In this document: positions 1 through 9,700 of the stretch, one piece after another
Numbering within the stretch: position 1 is the first letter of the stretch
How the letters are laid out: the number at the start of each line of letters is the position of its first letter
Assembly: GCA_014728085.1 (NCBI GenBank)
Contig: WJMF01000172.1
Coordinates: 1-63,001, forward strand
Length of the DNA stretch: 63,001 nucleotides
Source of the DNA: Candidatus Zhuqueibacterota bacterium
Lineage (GTDB): Bacteria; Zhuqueibacterota; Zhuqueibacteria; Residuimicrobiales; Oceaniaggregativiventaceae
Direction: 5' to 3'
Made by a program: the position numbers and the translations under genes
Notes under the pieces: generated by a model
Database searches by the model: none
What the model was told of the DNA's origin: nothing
What the model saw: the letters and a program-made list of their open reading frames with translations, nothing else

Positions 1-486
1 ACCGATGCCGTTTCCTGCATCGGAATAGGAATGGATATTGGGCAACTCATCCAAAAGCATGGGAATATCCTGGGCCCAGTAACGCTTTTCGATGTTTTTG
101 CGGCTCATGTTGCTGAACGCCACCGGTGTCCGCCGCTCCTCGGCGCGGTTGGCGGTGACGGTGATGCGCTCCACCGGCAAAACTACCGGTGTCAGATAAA
201 CGGAAATCGTGGTATCGCTGCCAAGCTCGATGCTTTCAATCGCGGTTTCATAGCCGATATAGCTGATCTTCAGACGGTAGCTCCCTTCAGGTAACGCCGG
301 AATAGCAAAATATCCATCTATATCGCTGGTGGTACCGCTTTGCTCCTGTTCGATACTGATGTTGGCACCGCTGAGTGGCTCTTCGGTGCTCTGGTCGTAG
401 ATATGGCCTTTAATGCTGAAATTATCTGCGGCCGGACTGTTAAGGATGAATAAACCTGTAATTAAAAATATAATCCGATGGTACAT
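1..486 (-). CDS. TonB-dependent receptor, N-terminal part (probable thiamine outer-membrane transporter); runs off the window
   Basis: The gene reads on the minus strand from an ATG at 486 and is still open at base 1, giving 162 residues. An AGGAG ribosome site ends 9 bases before the ATG; another in-frame ATG at 495 is too close to it. After a signal peptide (about residues 1-20) comes a carboxypeptidase-regulatory-like domain (about 23-100: GHIYDQSTEEPLSGANI, then a DGYF...LPEGSYRLKISYIGYE core), then the start of the plug domain (VTANRAEERRTPVAFSNM). This order is standard for SusC/FecA-type TonB-dependent receptors of the FCB group. The product would import a ligand across the outer membrane using TonB energy. 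Substrate is inferred from the upstream TPP riboswitch: FCB bacteria have TPP-controlled outer-membrane receptors thought to take up thiamine. The barrel lies outside the window, so substrate residues cannot be checked. Confidence 0.9.
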   Translation of the reverse strand, partial: MYHRIIFLITGLFILNSPAADNFSIKGHIYDQSTEEPLSGANISIEQEQSGTTSDIDGYFAIPALPEGSYRLKISYIGYETAIESIELGSDTTISVYLTPVVLPVERITVTANRAEERRTPVAFSNMSRKNIEKRYWAQDIPMLLDELPNIHSYSDAGNGIG

Positions 487-505
487 GGCAATCATCTCCT
501 TATAT

Positions 506-536
506 AAAAAAAGCCGTTTTCCTGCAGAAAACGGCT
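506..536 (-). terminator. Rho-independent terminator in the riboswitch expression platform
   Basis: On the minus strand a 9-bp stem (528-536 pairing with 512-520, extended by the 521/527 pair) is followed by a run of seven U (506-512). It lies between the TPP aptamer and the receptor's ribosome site, as in a transcription-attenuating riboswitch. Its 5' arm, bases 524-534, can instead pair with aptamer bases 565-575, so it can be disrupted when the ligand is absent. Confidence 0.88.
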
Positions 537-562
537 CGATATATCGATCAAAGTTTTAAGAA

Positions 563-646
563 AACCGTTTCCTGCGCTGGTATTATCCAGATCAAGTTCT
601 GGGGATATGCTCTCAGCCCCGATATGCTCGGAACACTCCCACGGTT
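563..646 (-). promoter_or_regulatory. TPP (thi-box) riboswitch aptamer
   Basis: On the minus strand the hallmarks of the TPP aptamer appear in order: GGGGCUGAGAGCAU, then CUUGAUCUGGAUAAUACCAG, then GCAGGAAAC. An outer P1 stem pairs 641-646 with 563-568. Known function: the aptamer binds thiamine pyrophosphate and switches off thiamine synthesis or uptake genes. It lies about 80 bases upstream of the TonB-dependent receptor start, with a terminator between them, so TPP should favour termination. The family assignment is very secure; the switching direction is inferred from the overlapping pairings. Confidence 0.96.
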
Positions 647-921
647 ATGTAATTCATGTTACAAAATTATTTTTGGATTTGCAAGGAATTAATCCGGCAG
701 AATCCTGATATATCCGCAAAATGATTTAAGCAGAGCAATCTCCAGGTGTTGGTCGATCAAGCCGGCGGAGGATGGTTTTGATCAAAAAAATGAACCTGCT
801 TAATTTTTTGTTTGCATTTATAGAAAAATAATAATATTGTAAATTGCAGCTGTACATAACTTCAGTATTACGCACTTTAGGGGCGTTTGTTCTTCTCGGG
901 AAAAACATAAAGGGGTATGTC

Positions 922-2280
922 ATGCGGGCTCTTTCTTCTATCGTTTTGAGTTTGGTTTTTTTGTCAATTGCAGGCGCTTTTTCTGCAGAGTATTTCAATC
1001 CTGATCATTTTTCACAGAGATCGTTACCGCCGGGTTTGAGCCGGGAGCAGTTCGAACAGCAGATGCAGTCGCAGCAAACGGTGGCGCTGGAATCCTTTAC
1101 GGTTTCAGGGTCGGTGGTTGATCTCGGTGGTCAGGCCATAGACAGTATAGAGGTGGGCATCTACCGCCCGGAACCCTTTTTATATGCTCTAACTTTTACT
1201 GACGAAACCGGTGTTTTTCAATTTGAGGAAATTCCCACGGGGGATTATTATATTTTCTGTAATGGCAACGTTATTGAAGACGGCAACCGCGTACAGCGAT
1301 ATATCCATCAGTATATCGATGGATCCGCTTCATGGCGGGAGGCGGAGGCAATACCGGTGGAGACCAATGTCACCAACATTCATTTCAGCATGGATCCGGG
1401 CTATCACATTTCCGGTCGGGTGGTGGAAAAAAACAGCGGTACGCCTGTGTATCAGGCCATCATCAATCTTTATGAAACGCCATTTGAGCATATTCAGGAC
1501 CGTTATGCTTCTTCCTGGAGCGATGCGGAAGGTTACTTTTTTATCGGTGGTTTACGGCAAGGAGAATATTTGCTCTACCAGACCGGTCTGGTTTGGGACA
1601 GCGGCCTGGGCGGACCGGCTGAAGTTTATATACCCTATTTTTATCTCAACAGCACCACACCGCAAGACGCCGATGCGATTGCGGTTCCCGAATCCAGGGA
1701 TGACATCCTGTTGCAGGTGGAAGGGGGCACCAGCTGTTCCGGAAAACTCGTTGATCAGTCCACCGGCCGGGGCATTTATACTGCCGTTGTACATCTTTTG
1801 GATCGAAACGGACAAAGCGTATCCGAAATCAGGACCAATGCCGGCGGTAACTACACATTTAACAACATCGCTGTGGACACCTATTATATTTATGCCCCGG
1901 GGATTATACTGCGCCGCATCGGCGATGAATGGAACGTCCCTCTGGATCGCTATGCCGGGCGTTATTACGACAATGCCGTTAATATCGAAGATGCGCACCT
2001 GTTTGAGGCCGATCAGAATTACGAAAATATCGATTTTATCCTTGAACCCACAATCGCCATCAAGGGCAGGGTCACCAGAGAGGATAACGGCCTGCCCATC
2101 GCCAACACATGGGTGGAGGCGGACAATGGCCTCGAAGGCGACCTTCACAGGCATTTTCAGGTCCTTACCGATGCCAACGGCGAATACGAGCTTTTTGTTG
2201 AGAAAGGTGGTTATTACATCACAGCCACAGGAGGTGTTCAGCAAGAGGGTGGGCAGGAGAGCAAAATGTTTGTCACATAA
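922..2280 (+). CDS. Secreted multi-repeat carboxypeptidase-regulatory-like protein, 5' part (split by an in-frame stop)
   Basis: The likely start is the ATG at 922, behind an AAAGGGG ribosome site and followed by a signal peptide (MRALSSIVLSLVFLSIAGAF); an earlier in-frame start at 844 has no such support. The 452-residue product contains four copies of a roughly 110-residue carboxypeptidase-regulatory-like fold. Each begins with a [ST]GxV or GRV strand, has a central DaeGyf/DanGeYe turn and ends in a GxYYIxxxG strand. The frame ends at a TAA at 2278-2280 in the middle of the linker after repeat 4. The same frame then continues without another stop to 5166, with eight more repeats and a sorting domain. 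This is therefore most likely the front of one roughly 1,414-residue surface protein. No enzymatic residues are visible; the repeats are generally structural or carbohydrate-associated. Confidence 0.75.
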   Translation: MRALSSIVLSLVFLSIAGAFSAEYFNPDHFSQRSLPPGLSREQFEQQMQSQQTVALESFTVSGSVVDLGGQAIDSIEVGIYRPEPFLYALTFTDETGVFQFEEIPTGDYYIFCNGNVIEDGNRVQRYIHQYIDGSASWREAEAIPVETNVTNIHFSMDPGYHISGRVVEKNSGTPVYQAIINLYETPFEHIQDRYASSWSDAEGYFFIGGLRQGEYLLYQTGLVWDSGLGGPAEVYIPYFYLNSTTPQDADAIAVPESRDDILLQVEGGTSCSGKLVDQSTGRGIYTAVVHLLDRNGQSVSEIRTNAGGNYTFNNIAVDTYYIYAPGIILRRIGDEWNVPLDRYAGRYYDNAVNIEDAHLFEADQNYENIDFILEPTIAIKGRVTREDNGLPIANTWVEADNGLEGDLHRHFQVLTDANGEYELFVEKGGYYITATGGVQQEGGQESKMFVT

Positions 2281-2292
2281 TATCATGATAAT

Positions 2293-5166
2293 GTGCATGA
2301 ACGTTCTCTTGCAACGCGTTTGCAGGTTGACGAGGAGATCACCGGGATTGATTTTGCCCTGGAAACCGGTTTTACCCTCTCCGGTCGCATTACCGATCAA
2401 AGCGACGGATCCCCTGTTACCGGCGTTGCAGTCCTGCTCTATGACCGGATTGAAGGGGGGTGGATCAGCAATACGATTACCGACAGCAACGGAGAGTACC
2501 AATTCAGCGGTATGGCTGCCGATACTTTTTATGTCGGCTCTGACGGTAATGTTCGGCTTTCTGACCAGGAATTTGAACGACAATACATTCCCCGGTTTTA
2601 CGAAAATGCCGACAGATTCGAAGAGGCCACACCCATTATCCTGAACGCAGACCGCAGTGGTATCGATTTACAACTTGAAAAAGGGATCACTCTGTCCGGT
2701 ACTGTGACTTGGGAACAAGACGGCACCGTCATCCCGTTTGCCCGTTTATCCATGGTCGACAGCACGGGAGAAGCGGTTTTCTGGACGATTGCGGATTCGG
2801 CCGGCAACTATGAATTCGAAGGCGTCAGCCGCGGAACCTATTATGTGGTGGCTGACGGGGATGTGGAAACGCATCAGGGTCCGCAACAGGCGTTTATGAA
2901 AACCTGGTACGTCAGCGCCTATACGATGCAGGAGGCAACAGCGGTGGACTTGAATCAGGACACAGATGGTATCGACATCAAAGTGCCGAAGGGATTTACC
3001 CTCTCCGGACGTATAACTGAAAAAGGTACCGGTGCTCCGGTTGCAGATACCGACGTCCGGATTCTCGATCAACAATATGAAGAAATATTAACCACAAGAA
3101 CCGATGCCGAAGGAAGGTACGAGATAAGCGGTCTGCCGCCGGGACAGTACTATATCGAAGCGACAGGTGTGAATTTGCCAACCCGGCAACACACGCATCA
3201 AACCGGATACTACCCCGGGGTTGAGCAGAGAGAAGAAGCGACTCTGGTAGATGTACAAAGCGACACTTCCGGATTTGATTTTTCCCTTTATCGGGTAAAA
3301 TCTATCTCCGGCAGGGTGATGAATGAGAACGCCACCCTGCCGATTTCGAATATAGAAGTCAATGTCTATGATCCACAATGGAATCATCTTGCCAATATGC
3401 CCAGCGATTCGGGTGGCTATTTTCAATTCAGGCAAGTCAGTGCTGATTCGGTTTATCTGCATGCCACCGGTTTTAATTCTTATTTGCAGAAAACGGTATT
3501 CAAAGAAGAGTATTATCCGGAGGCACCCTCCCGGGATGGTGCTGAACTTATTTCTCTGGCGGGGGACAGTAGCGGATTTATCTTTACACTGGATAGGGGC
3601 ATTACCGTTTCCGGTTATGTCAGCGATGCGAAGACCGGTTTGCCTGTTGCGCATGCCGATGTCGAGATTCTCGCGCCTGATTTTGAATTTATCGCCGCCG
3701 CAAGCACCGATTCAGCCGGGCTTTATCAGATCACTACGCTGGATAGCGGCAGTTATTACCTTCGCGCCAGCGGCTGGGTGCGGCCGTGGCATGGAGAACA
3801 CCGGCAGGTCTACCAGGAAAAATATTATCCACAGGCGGAACAACGGCAAGCGGCCGAGCTGATTCGAATTGCGCGTGACAGCTGCTGTTTCAACTTTACC
3901 CTGAGCAAGGGTGCCAGCATCAGCGGCCGGGTGGTGGATGAGGAGGGTCAGCCGGTCAAAGGTGCCATTATCGACCTGTTTAATCAGAACGATGAACCCG
4001 TTATGATGACGGAAACCAATAGCGAGGGATATTATAAATTTGACGGTATCTCGAAAGAGAGTTATTATCTCTTTTGTTTTGGCAATGTGCATCCGGAAGA
4101 TTCCTGGGAGTGGATAAAACAGTATCAACAAAACTGGTATCCGAATTCAATATATAGAGAGGGGGCTCAGCTGGTAGCCGTTGATGGTGAGATCAGCGGT
4201 ATCGACTTTGTGCTCAAATCCGGTTTTAGCATTTCCGGCAGAGTAATGCAGGCAACGGACAGCTCAGTGGTGAAGGATATGTATGTATCGCTCTATGCCG
4301 GCAATTGGTCTCATCTGTTTCATGTGACCAGCGACAGCAATGGTTTTTACAGCTTTAACGGGTTGCTGCCGGAGGACTATTATCTCGAGGTCACCGGCCG
4401 GGTCTGGGATGCCGATCTCAACCTGGAAAAAGAGATTTATTTCCGGCAATACTATCCCGCTGTTTTGCCCCGTGATAGCGCCGAGACTCTTTCCGTGCAA
4501 TCCGATCTCAGCGGAATCGATTTTTATCTCCGTCCTTCCGCCTTTGTTTGCGGCCGCATTTATACCTATGAAGGTGCGGTTCCGATTTCAAATATGCGCA
4601 TTTTGCTCTATGACAGCCTTTGGCAGGTGATGCGGGAGGAGCAAACCCGGCAGGATGGCCGCTATACCATCGGCGGCTTTGATGACGGGTCATACTATCT
4701 CTGTGCTACCGGCGGTATTTGGAATGAATCGATATTCTGGTATGACGATCTTTACCTGCCGGTATACTATCCGCAAACCCGCGATTCGACCGAGGCGCAG
4801 CTTTTAAAGATAGAGGGCGAGGTGATTGGTATCGATATTATGACCAAGCTGCTCACGCAAGTCGTTGAGGAAGAGATCGCCTTGCCGCAAACATATGAGA
4901 TGCATATCTATCCCAATCCTTTTAATCCGCAGACGCAGATAGAGTACAGTCTGCCAAAAAATCAGGAGATAAATATATCCGTATTTAATCTGCGCGGCCA
5001 AAAAATACGAACTCTGGCAGAGGGTTATCACAATGCCGGCAACCATAGGCTCATCTGGCGGGCCGATACTGACAACCGTGCGCCGGTTGCCAGCGGCATT
5101 TATTTCTGCGTCTTCCGCAGTGAAAACAACATTGTGCGTACGCAGAAAATGCTGTTTTTGAAATGA
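2293..5166 (+). CDS. Secreted multi-repeat carboxypeptidase-regulatory-like protein, 3' part with FlgD-like sorting domain
   Basis: This is the in-frame continuation of the gene starting at 922, beginning 12 bases after the TAA. The first possible start (GTG at 2293) has no ribosome site and no signal peptide, so the piece cannot be secreted alone unless the stop is bypassed. It carries eight repeats, recognisable by their first strands (FTLSGRI, ITLSGTV, FTLSGRI, KSISGRV, ITVSGYV, ASISGRV, FSISGRV, AFVCGRI). They are joined by linkers of the type YYP...REEA.....SGIDF. The last 85 or so residues form an FlgD-like C-terminal sorting domain (YPNPFNPQTQIEYSLP, then NLRGQKIRTL, SGIYFCVF, KMLFLK), which in FCB bacteria is associated with export and surface attachment. 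Probably one gene with the 5' part, inactivated or misread by a single base change. Confidence 0.75.
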   Translation: MHERSLATRLQVDEEITGIDFALETGFTLSGRITDQSDGSPVTGVAVLLYDRIEGGWISNTITDSNGEYQFSGMAADTFYVGSDGNVRLSDQEFERQYIPRFYENADRFEEATPIILNADRSGIDLQLEKGITLSGTVTWEQDGTVIPFARLSMVDSTGEAVFWTIADSAGNYEFEGVSRGTYYVVADGDVETHQGPQQAFMKTWYVSAYTMQEATAVDLNQDTDGIDIKVPKGFTLSGRITEKGTGAPVADTDVRILDQQYEEILTTRTDAEGRYEISGLPPGQYYIEATGVNLPTRQHTHQTGYYPGVEQREEATLVDVQSDTSGFDFSLYRVKSISGRVMNENATLPISNIEVNVYDPQWNHLANMPSDSGGYFQFRQVSADSVYLHATGFNSYLQKTVFKEEYYPEAPSRDGAELISLAGDSSGFIFTLDRGITVSGYVSDAKTGLPVAHADVEILAPDFEFIAAASTDSAGLYQITTLDSGSYYLRASGWVRPWHGEHRQVYQEKYYPQAEQRQAAELIRIARDSCCFNFTLSKGASISGRVVDEEGQPVKGAIIDLFNQNDEPVMMTETNSEGYYKFDGISKESYYLFCFGNVHPEDSWEWIKQYQQNWYPNSIYREGAQLVAVDGEISGIDFVLKSGFSISGRVMQATDSSVVKDMYVSLYAGNWSHLFHVTSDSNGFYSFNGLLPEDYYLEVTGRVWDADLNLEKEIYFRQYYPAVLPRDSAETLSVQSDLSGIDFYLRPSAFVCGRIYTYEGAVPISNMRILLYDSLWQVMREEQTRQDGRYTIGGFDDGSYYLCATGGIWNESIFWYDDLYLPVYYPQTRDSTEAQLLKIEGEVIGIDIMTKLLTQVVEEEIALPQTYEMHIYPNPFNPQTQIEYSLPKNQEINISVFNLRGQKIRTLAEGYHNAGNHRLIWRADTDNRAPVASGIYFCVFRSENNIVRTQKMLFLK

Positions 5167-6765
5167 AAATAACGGGATTGGTGTACTACAATTGAGAATA
5201 GTCAAGTCTCGGCAAGGCGGAATTTCGATTGCTCCAGGCCTCTGCCCGGGTTGCATGTTTAGGCAAACTTAAAACCGCGGGTGTTGCGCGATAGCGCATT
5301 CCCGGGTGTTTGAACGCACAAAACCCGGCCTGCTCCTAATTCATCCATAACAGCAGACCAGGTCAAAATAGGTTGGTAATAGTCCAGAAGTTTCAAAATT
5401 TAGCGGCAGAGCCGGCCTGATGCATTTCCAGCCAGAGGCCGGGAAGGAGAAAATTTCCAAATCGACAGCGGTGGTCTCGTTATGTCATAGGGCACTTGAA
5501 TGTACCCGTCGTATTTACATCTTTTCTGATCCCTGACATCTGTCCTCTATCTCTTCTTTGTGGCTCTGTGTGAGTCATTTATCCGTTGTGGTGGCAGCAC
5601 GGCCTAAAGGCGCGTGCCAGACGCAGTCAACTATTCACATGCGCCCCCCGCTGAATCTTGTCTATCACAACCATCACAACCATCACAGCAATCACAGTTC
5701 AGACAGGTAACGGGATTCCCGAAAGATATGCAGTACCCATACACGAAACAAATTATACCGGGCAGCATAGGTAAAGCCTCTATCACATTTATGAGTTTGC
5801 ACGAATACATTTTTCCATCATTCTGCGGAGCGAGATCCTTCCGCTTATCATCACCACGGATTTTTATTGCATCTTCTGATCTTTCGTATGGGCAGGAATC
5901 CAAAAAAAGAAAGCGGAAGAGCTCGCGGAGCCCGCGTAGGATCACCCCCGACACAATCTCCTGCCATAGCTCCGCTATTATTATGCATCGTTCTGTTCTG
6001 CACGATTCCGTTTTCATGACCCTTGCGGTTGAGATTGTGGCGGGGGTAGCCGAAGCGGCCCTAAAGATCAGCGGTCAGCGACCAGAGGTCAATGCCTATT
6101 CGTATAAATCGTCGCAATCCAGTACTAGTCCCGGGGTTCATTTTGACCAACGCAGAGAGAGTTTGTGAAAACAGAGTCATTTTTATCGATTGTGTTTTAT
6201 TTGACAAAGGATAAACCGCGAAGGTCGCGAAGAGAAATGTTTTAATAGGTTGTTTTTATTTGATTTATTTGTTTCCCTTCGCGGGTTTGGCGGTTCGTTA
6301 ATTTTTTTACCATACCCTCTTGATATAAAATTTTTCGATTTCACACAGCCTCAGAGCATAGGAACGAGCAAAAATAATTGATAAAAATAACCCCGTTTTC
6401 AAACACTATGGAAGGCCGGGAACGAGAGAAAATATCAGAAGGATTTCTTCGATCCTGAAATTGAGGTTGAACTATATCCCGGTATGGTTAAACGATTTCC
6501 TGGCGGTTGTTTGTTAATCGATAAACTCAAAAATACGTATAGTTGCGTTCAATACAGTTCCCTAACGAAATTTTCATCTGTTTATTCATTTTTATTCCTT
6601 ACCTTGTCTGCAACGACCTGAATTTTTGGTATATATATACGATAAAACCGTTGCGCATTGCAACTTGTATTGCTTCCCGGGTTTTTCATCTCAATGCTTA
6701 TGCATATTTTTGGTTTGACGGTTCAGACGAGTCCAAAAGTTTGAAATCACGACACGAGGTGCGCC
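5167..6765 (+). other. Long non-coding stretch (1.6 kb)
   Basis: No convincing gene was seen. Possible frames at 5614-6168 (plus) and 5631-6017 (minus) lack ribosome sites, and their composition is driven by a short run of TCACAACCA-type repeats near 5655-5705. A pair of inverted REP-like repeats lies at 6214-6295. A short open stretch around 6430-6540 (containing DFFDPEIEVELYPGMVKRFPG) looks somewhat protein-like but has no recognisable homologue and no start, so it may be a relic. Confidence 0.5.
6214..6295. repeat. Inverted pair of REP-like repeats
   Basis: AACCGC-N6-CGCGAAG at 6214-6232 recurs as its reverse complement, CTTCGCG-N6-GCGGTT, at 6277-6295. The two 19-base arms match at all 13 fixed positions and are 44 bases apart. 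A looser relative (ACCGCAAGGAACGCAAAGACGG) lies near 62734. The pair resembles dispersed intergenic REP or BIME elements; mobility and function are unknown. Confidence 0.55.
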
Positions 6766-9700
6766 TTGCAAAAGATTAAACCCACGCTGAATCGGATGCT
6801 CGTTCAGTTTTCTATTTCCATAATTTGTTTCGCTACCGGCCTTTTATACGCTAAAGAAACTAAAACTGTCAATTTTACATCCTCCAATTTGCCTATTGTG
6901 GTAATTGATACGGAAGGTCAAACCATTGAAGATGATGACCGTATTATGGTGAATATGGGAATTATCTATAACAAAGACGGAGAACGCAATTATCTCACTG
7001 ACCCCTTTAACGATTATGATGGCAAGATTACCATAGAACTTCGGGGATCGACTTCTCAGTTTTTTCCCAAAAAACAGTACGGCTTTGAAACCCAGGATGA
7101 AAATGGCGAAAAAATCAATGTCGCCTTAATGGGGCTTCCCTCTGAAAACGACTGGATCCTCTATGCCCCCTATAGCGATAAATCACTCATGCGCAATTTT
7201 TTGGCCTATAAATTGTTTTCCGATATGGGTTGGTATGCATCCCGAACCCGGTTCTGTGAACTGGTTCTCAATGACGAGTATATGGGCGTCTATGTGTTGA
7301 TGGAAAAGATCAAGCGTGACGACGACCGCGTCGATATTAGTGAATTGGAGGTCAATGATAATCAGGGGGATTCACTTACCGGCGGCTATATTATTAAAAT
7401 AGACAAGGAAAGCGGGGATAATACCATAGGCTGGTTTTCCAAATTTCCGCAGAGCCTTAGCGAAAGAAATACGATTTATTATCAATACCATTATCCGCGC
7501 CAGTTCAATATCACTGAACCGCAGAAATACTATATTCAAAATTATATCTATAATTTCGAAAAAACGCTCAATTCAACCCATTTTAATCATCCTGTCCATG
7601 GTTATGACAAGTATATCAATGCCAATTCCTTTATCGATTATTTTATTGCCAATGAACTGGCGAAAAATCCGGATGGATTCCGGCTTTCCGTTTATCTGCA
7701 CAAGGACAGGGACAGCAAAAATGGCCTTTTACGCCTTGGTCCGATCTGGGATTTTAACATTGCTTTCGGCAATAACCATTTTAGACAGTGTCAGTATATT
7801 TATGGATTTATCGTCTTTTATGCTTCAGAGCATCAAAGAGGCGAGACCCCCTTTTGGTGGGAGCAGTTGCTGACGGACGAAAAATTCGCCAACAAGGTTT
7901 ACAATCGCTGGCATCAGCTCCGTCAGGATATTCTCAGTACAGAACGTATATCTACTATTATCGATTCCGTCGCTGTTCATCTGGATGAGGCGCAGCAACG
8001 CAACTTTAAGCGTTGGGATATTTTAAATAAATATATCTGGGGTAACTATTTTGTCGGGAAAACTTATGCCGAAGAAGTTGATTACCTGAAATCATGGATT
8101 CGGGATCGGTCAGAGTGGCTGGACAATCACATCCCCGGGGAGGCAACCATAGCAAATCGGGATGTGGTGATCAATGAAATCAATTACAACCCGAGCCCGG
8201 ATTTTCCGGTCGGCGACTGGCTGGAATTGCATAATATGAGCGATAAACGGATCGATATCACCTATTGGTATTTCCACGATGATGATAACACCAATGTGTT
8301 TTACTTTCCCTTTAGAACCTATATCGAACCGCAGGATTATGTTTTGATCTGTGATGATTCTATCGCCTTTCGAACGCTTTTTCCACAGGCCACCAACCTT
8401 GTCGGAGAGATAAATTTCTCTTTCAGCAACGGTGGGGAAACGATCAAATTATTCGATAGTTTTGGTAATATAATCGATACGGTTCGATACAATGATAAAG
8501 CACCCTGGCCGCTTTCGCCGGACGGTACAGGGGCAACCCTGGAACTAAAAAACCCGATTTATGATAATGCCCAAGGTCTCAACTGGGCCGGCAGCGATGG
8601 GTATGGTACGCCTGCGGCTAAAAACAGCCAGTACGGGGCCGATACGCCACCATCGTTTCGCCGCCATAGCCGTTTTCCCAAAATTCCTACCTCATCCGAT
8701 CAAACCGCCGTTCAGATTCGCGTTTATGAAGACCAAAATATCCAGTCGGTCACGCTCAAAGCCGATTATGGCAGCGGTTTTGTGGATATTCCCATGTATG
8801 ACGACGGCCAACATGATGACAGTCTGGCCCTGGATGGTTATTATGGAGCCTATCTGCCGGCTGTCGACAATAATACACTGGTTAAATATTTTATCGAGGC
8901 CAGAGATAATAGCGGCCAGGTTGCGCTTTATCCCTCTGAAGCACCTTACCAGGTCAAATGGTTCCGGGTTGATAACGGTAATTTTGTACGCAATGTTGTC
9001 ATTGATGAAATTATGTATAATCATGCCGATCATGACGATATCGAATATGTAGAGCTTTATAACCGTGGAGATTTTATCGATATGAGTTTTTGGGGTCTCC
9101 GCGATGAACGCAACAGCAATCTTTTTCGTTTTCCCGATAGTGTCTTTCTGGAAAAGGGAGAATGCCTGGTGATTTGTTCGGATACATCCCTGATAAAAGA
9201 GTATTATTCTATCGGCAATGTATTGGGAAATCTCGACTTTAATTTAAGTAACGGAGGCGACCAGGTACGACTGTTCGATGCCAATGACGTTACCGTCGAC
9301 AGTGTTGAATTTGATGATGAAGGGGGATGGCCGGTGGAGGCGGACGGCAATGGTTATTCGCTTGAATTGATGAATCAAGAGTTGGATAACGCTCTGCCGG
9401 AAAACTGGCGAACGAGTCATCAAACCGGCGGCAACCCCGGTTTTCGGGATCAAAAAAAGCTGGTTATTCGCCAGGAGCCTTATAACGGTGGTCAGGTGTT
9501 TCCTGCTGTGGGTGAACATTACATTGACACCGGTTCAATTGTAGAATTGACAGCACGGCCTGCCAGTGCCTATCGTTTTGATTCCTGGAGCCCGGAAGTG
9601 CAATATCCCACCACTGATGTGACCACCGTTCTCATGGATGTGGATAAGACCGTAACTGCTTATTTTGTAAAGAAAAATCCGTTTAAAATCGATGATCTCA

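Noticed and set aside
1211-2644. Long open frames overlapping the repeat protein on both strands (1211-2644 plus, 1552-2583 minus)
   Set aside because: They are side effects of the base composition of the real repeat gene; they lack starts with ribosome sites and their products look random.
5655-5705. CRISPR-like short repeats
   Set aside because: The repeats are 9-10 bases, adjacent and degenerate, with no spacers of even length. No array or cas gene is visible anywhere in the window.
5614-6168. Open frames on both strands in the 5.2-6.7 kb desert (Cys-rich or Ser/Gln-rich products)
   Set aside because: No ribosome sites, no recognisable fold, and the composition follows a short DNA repeat (TCACAACCA-type) rather than protein selection.
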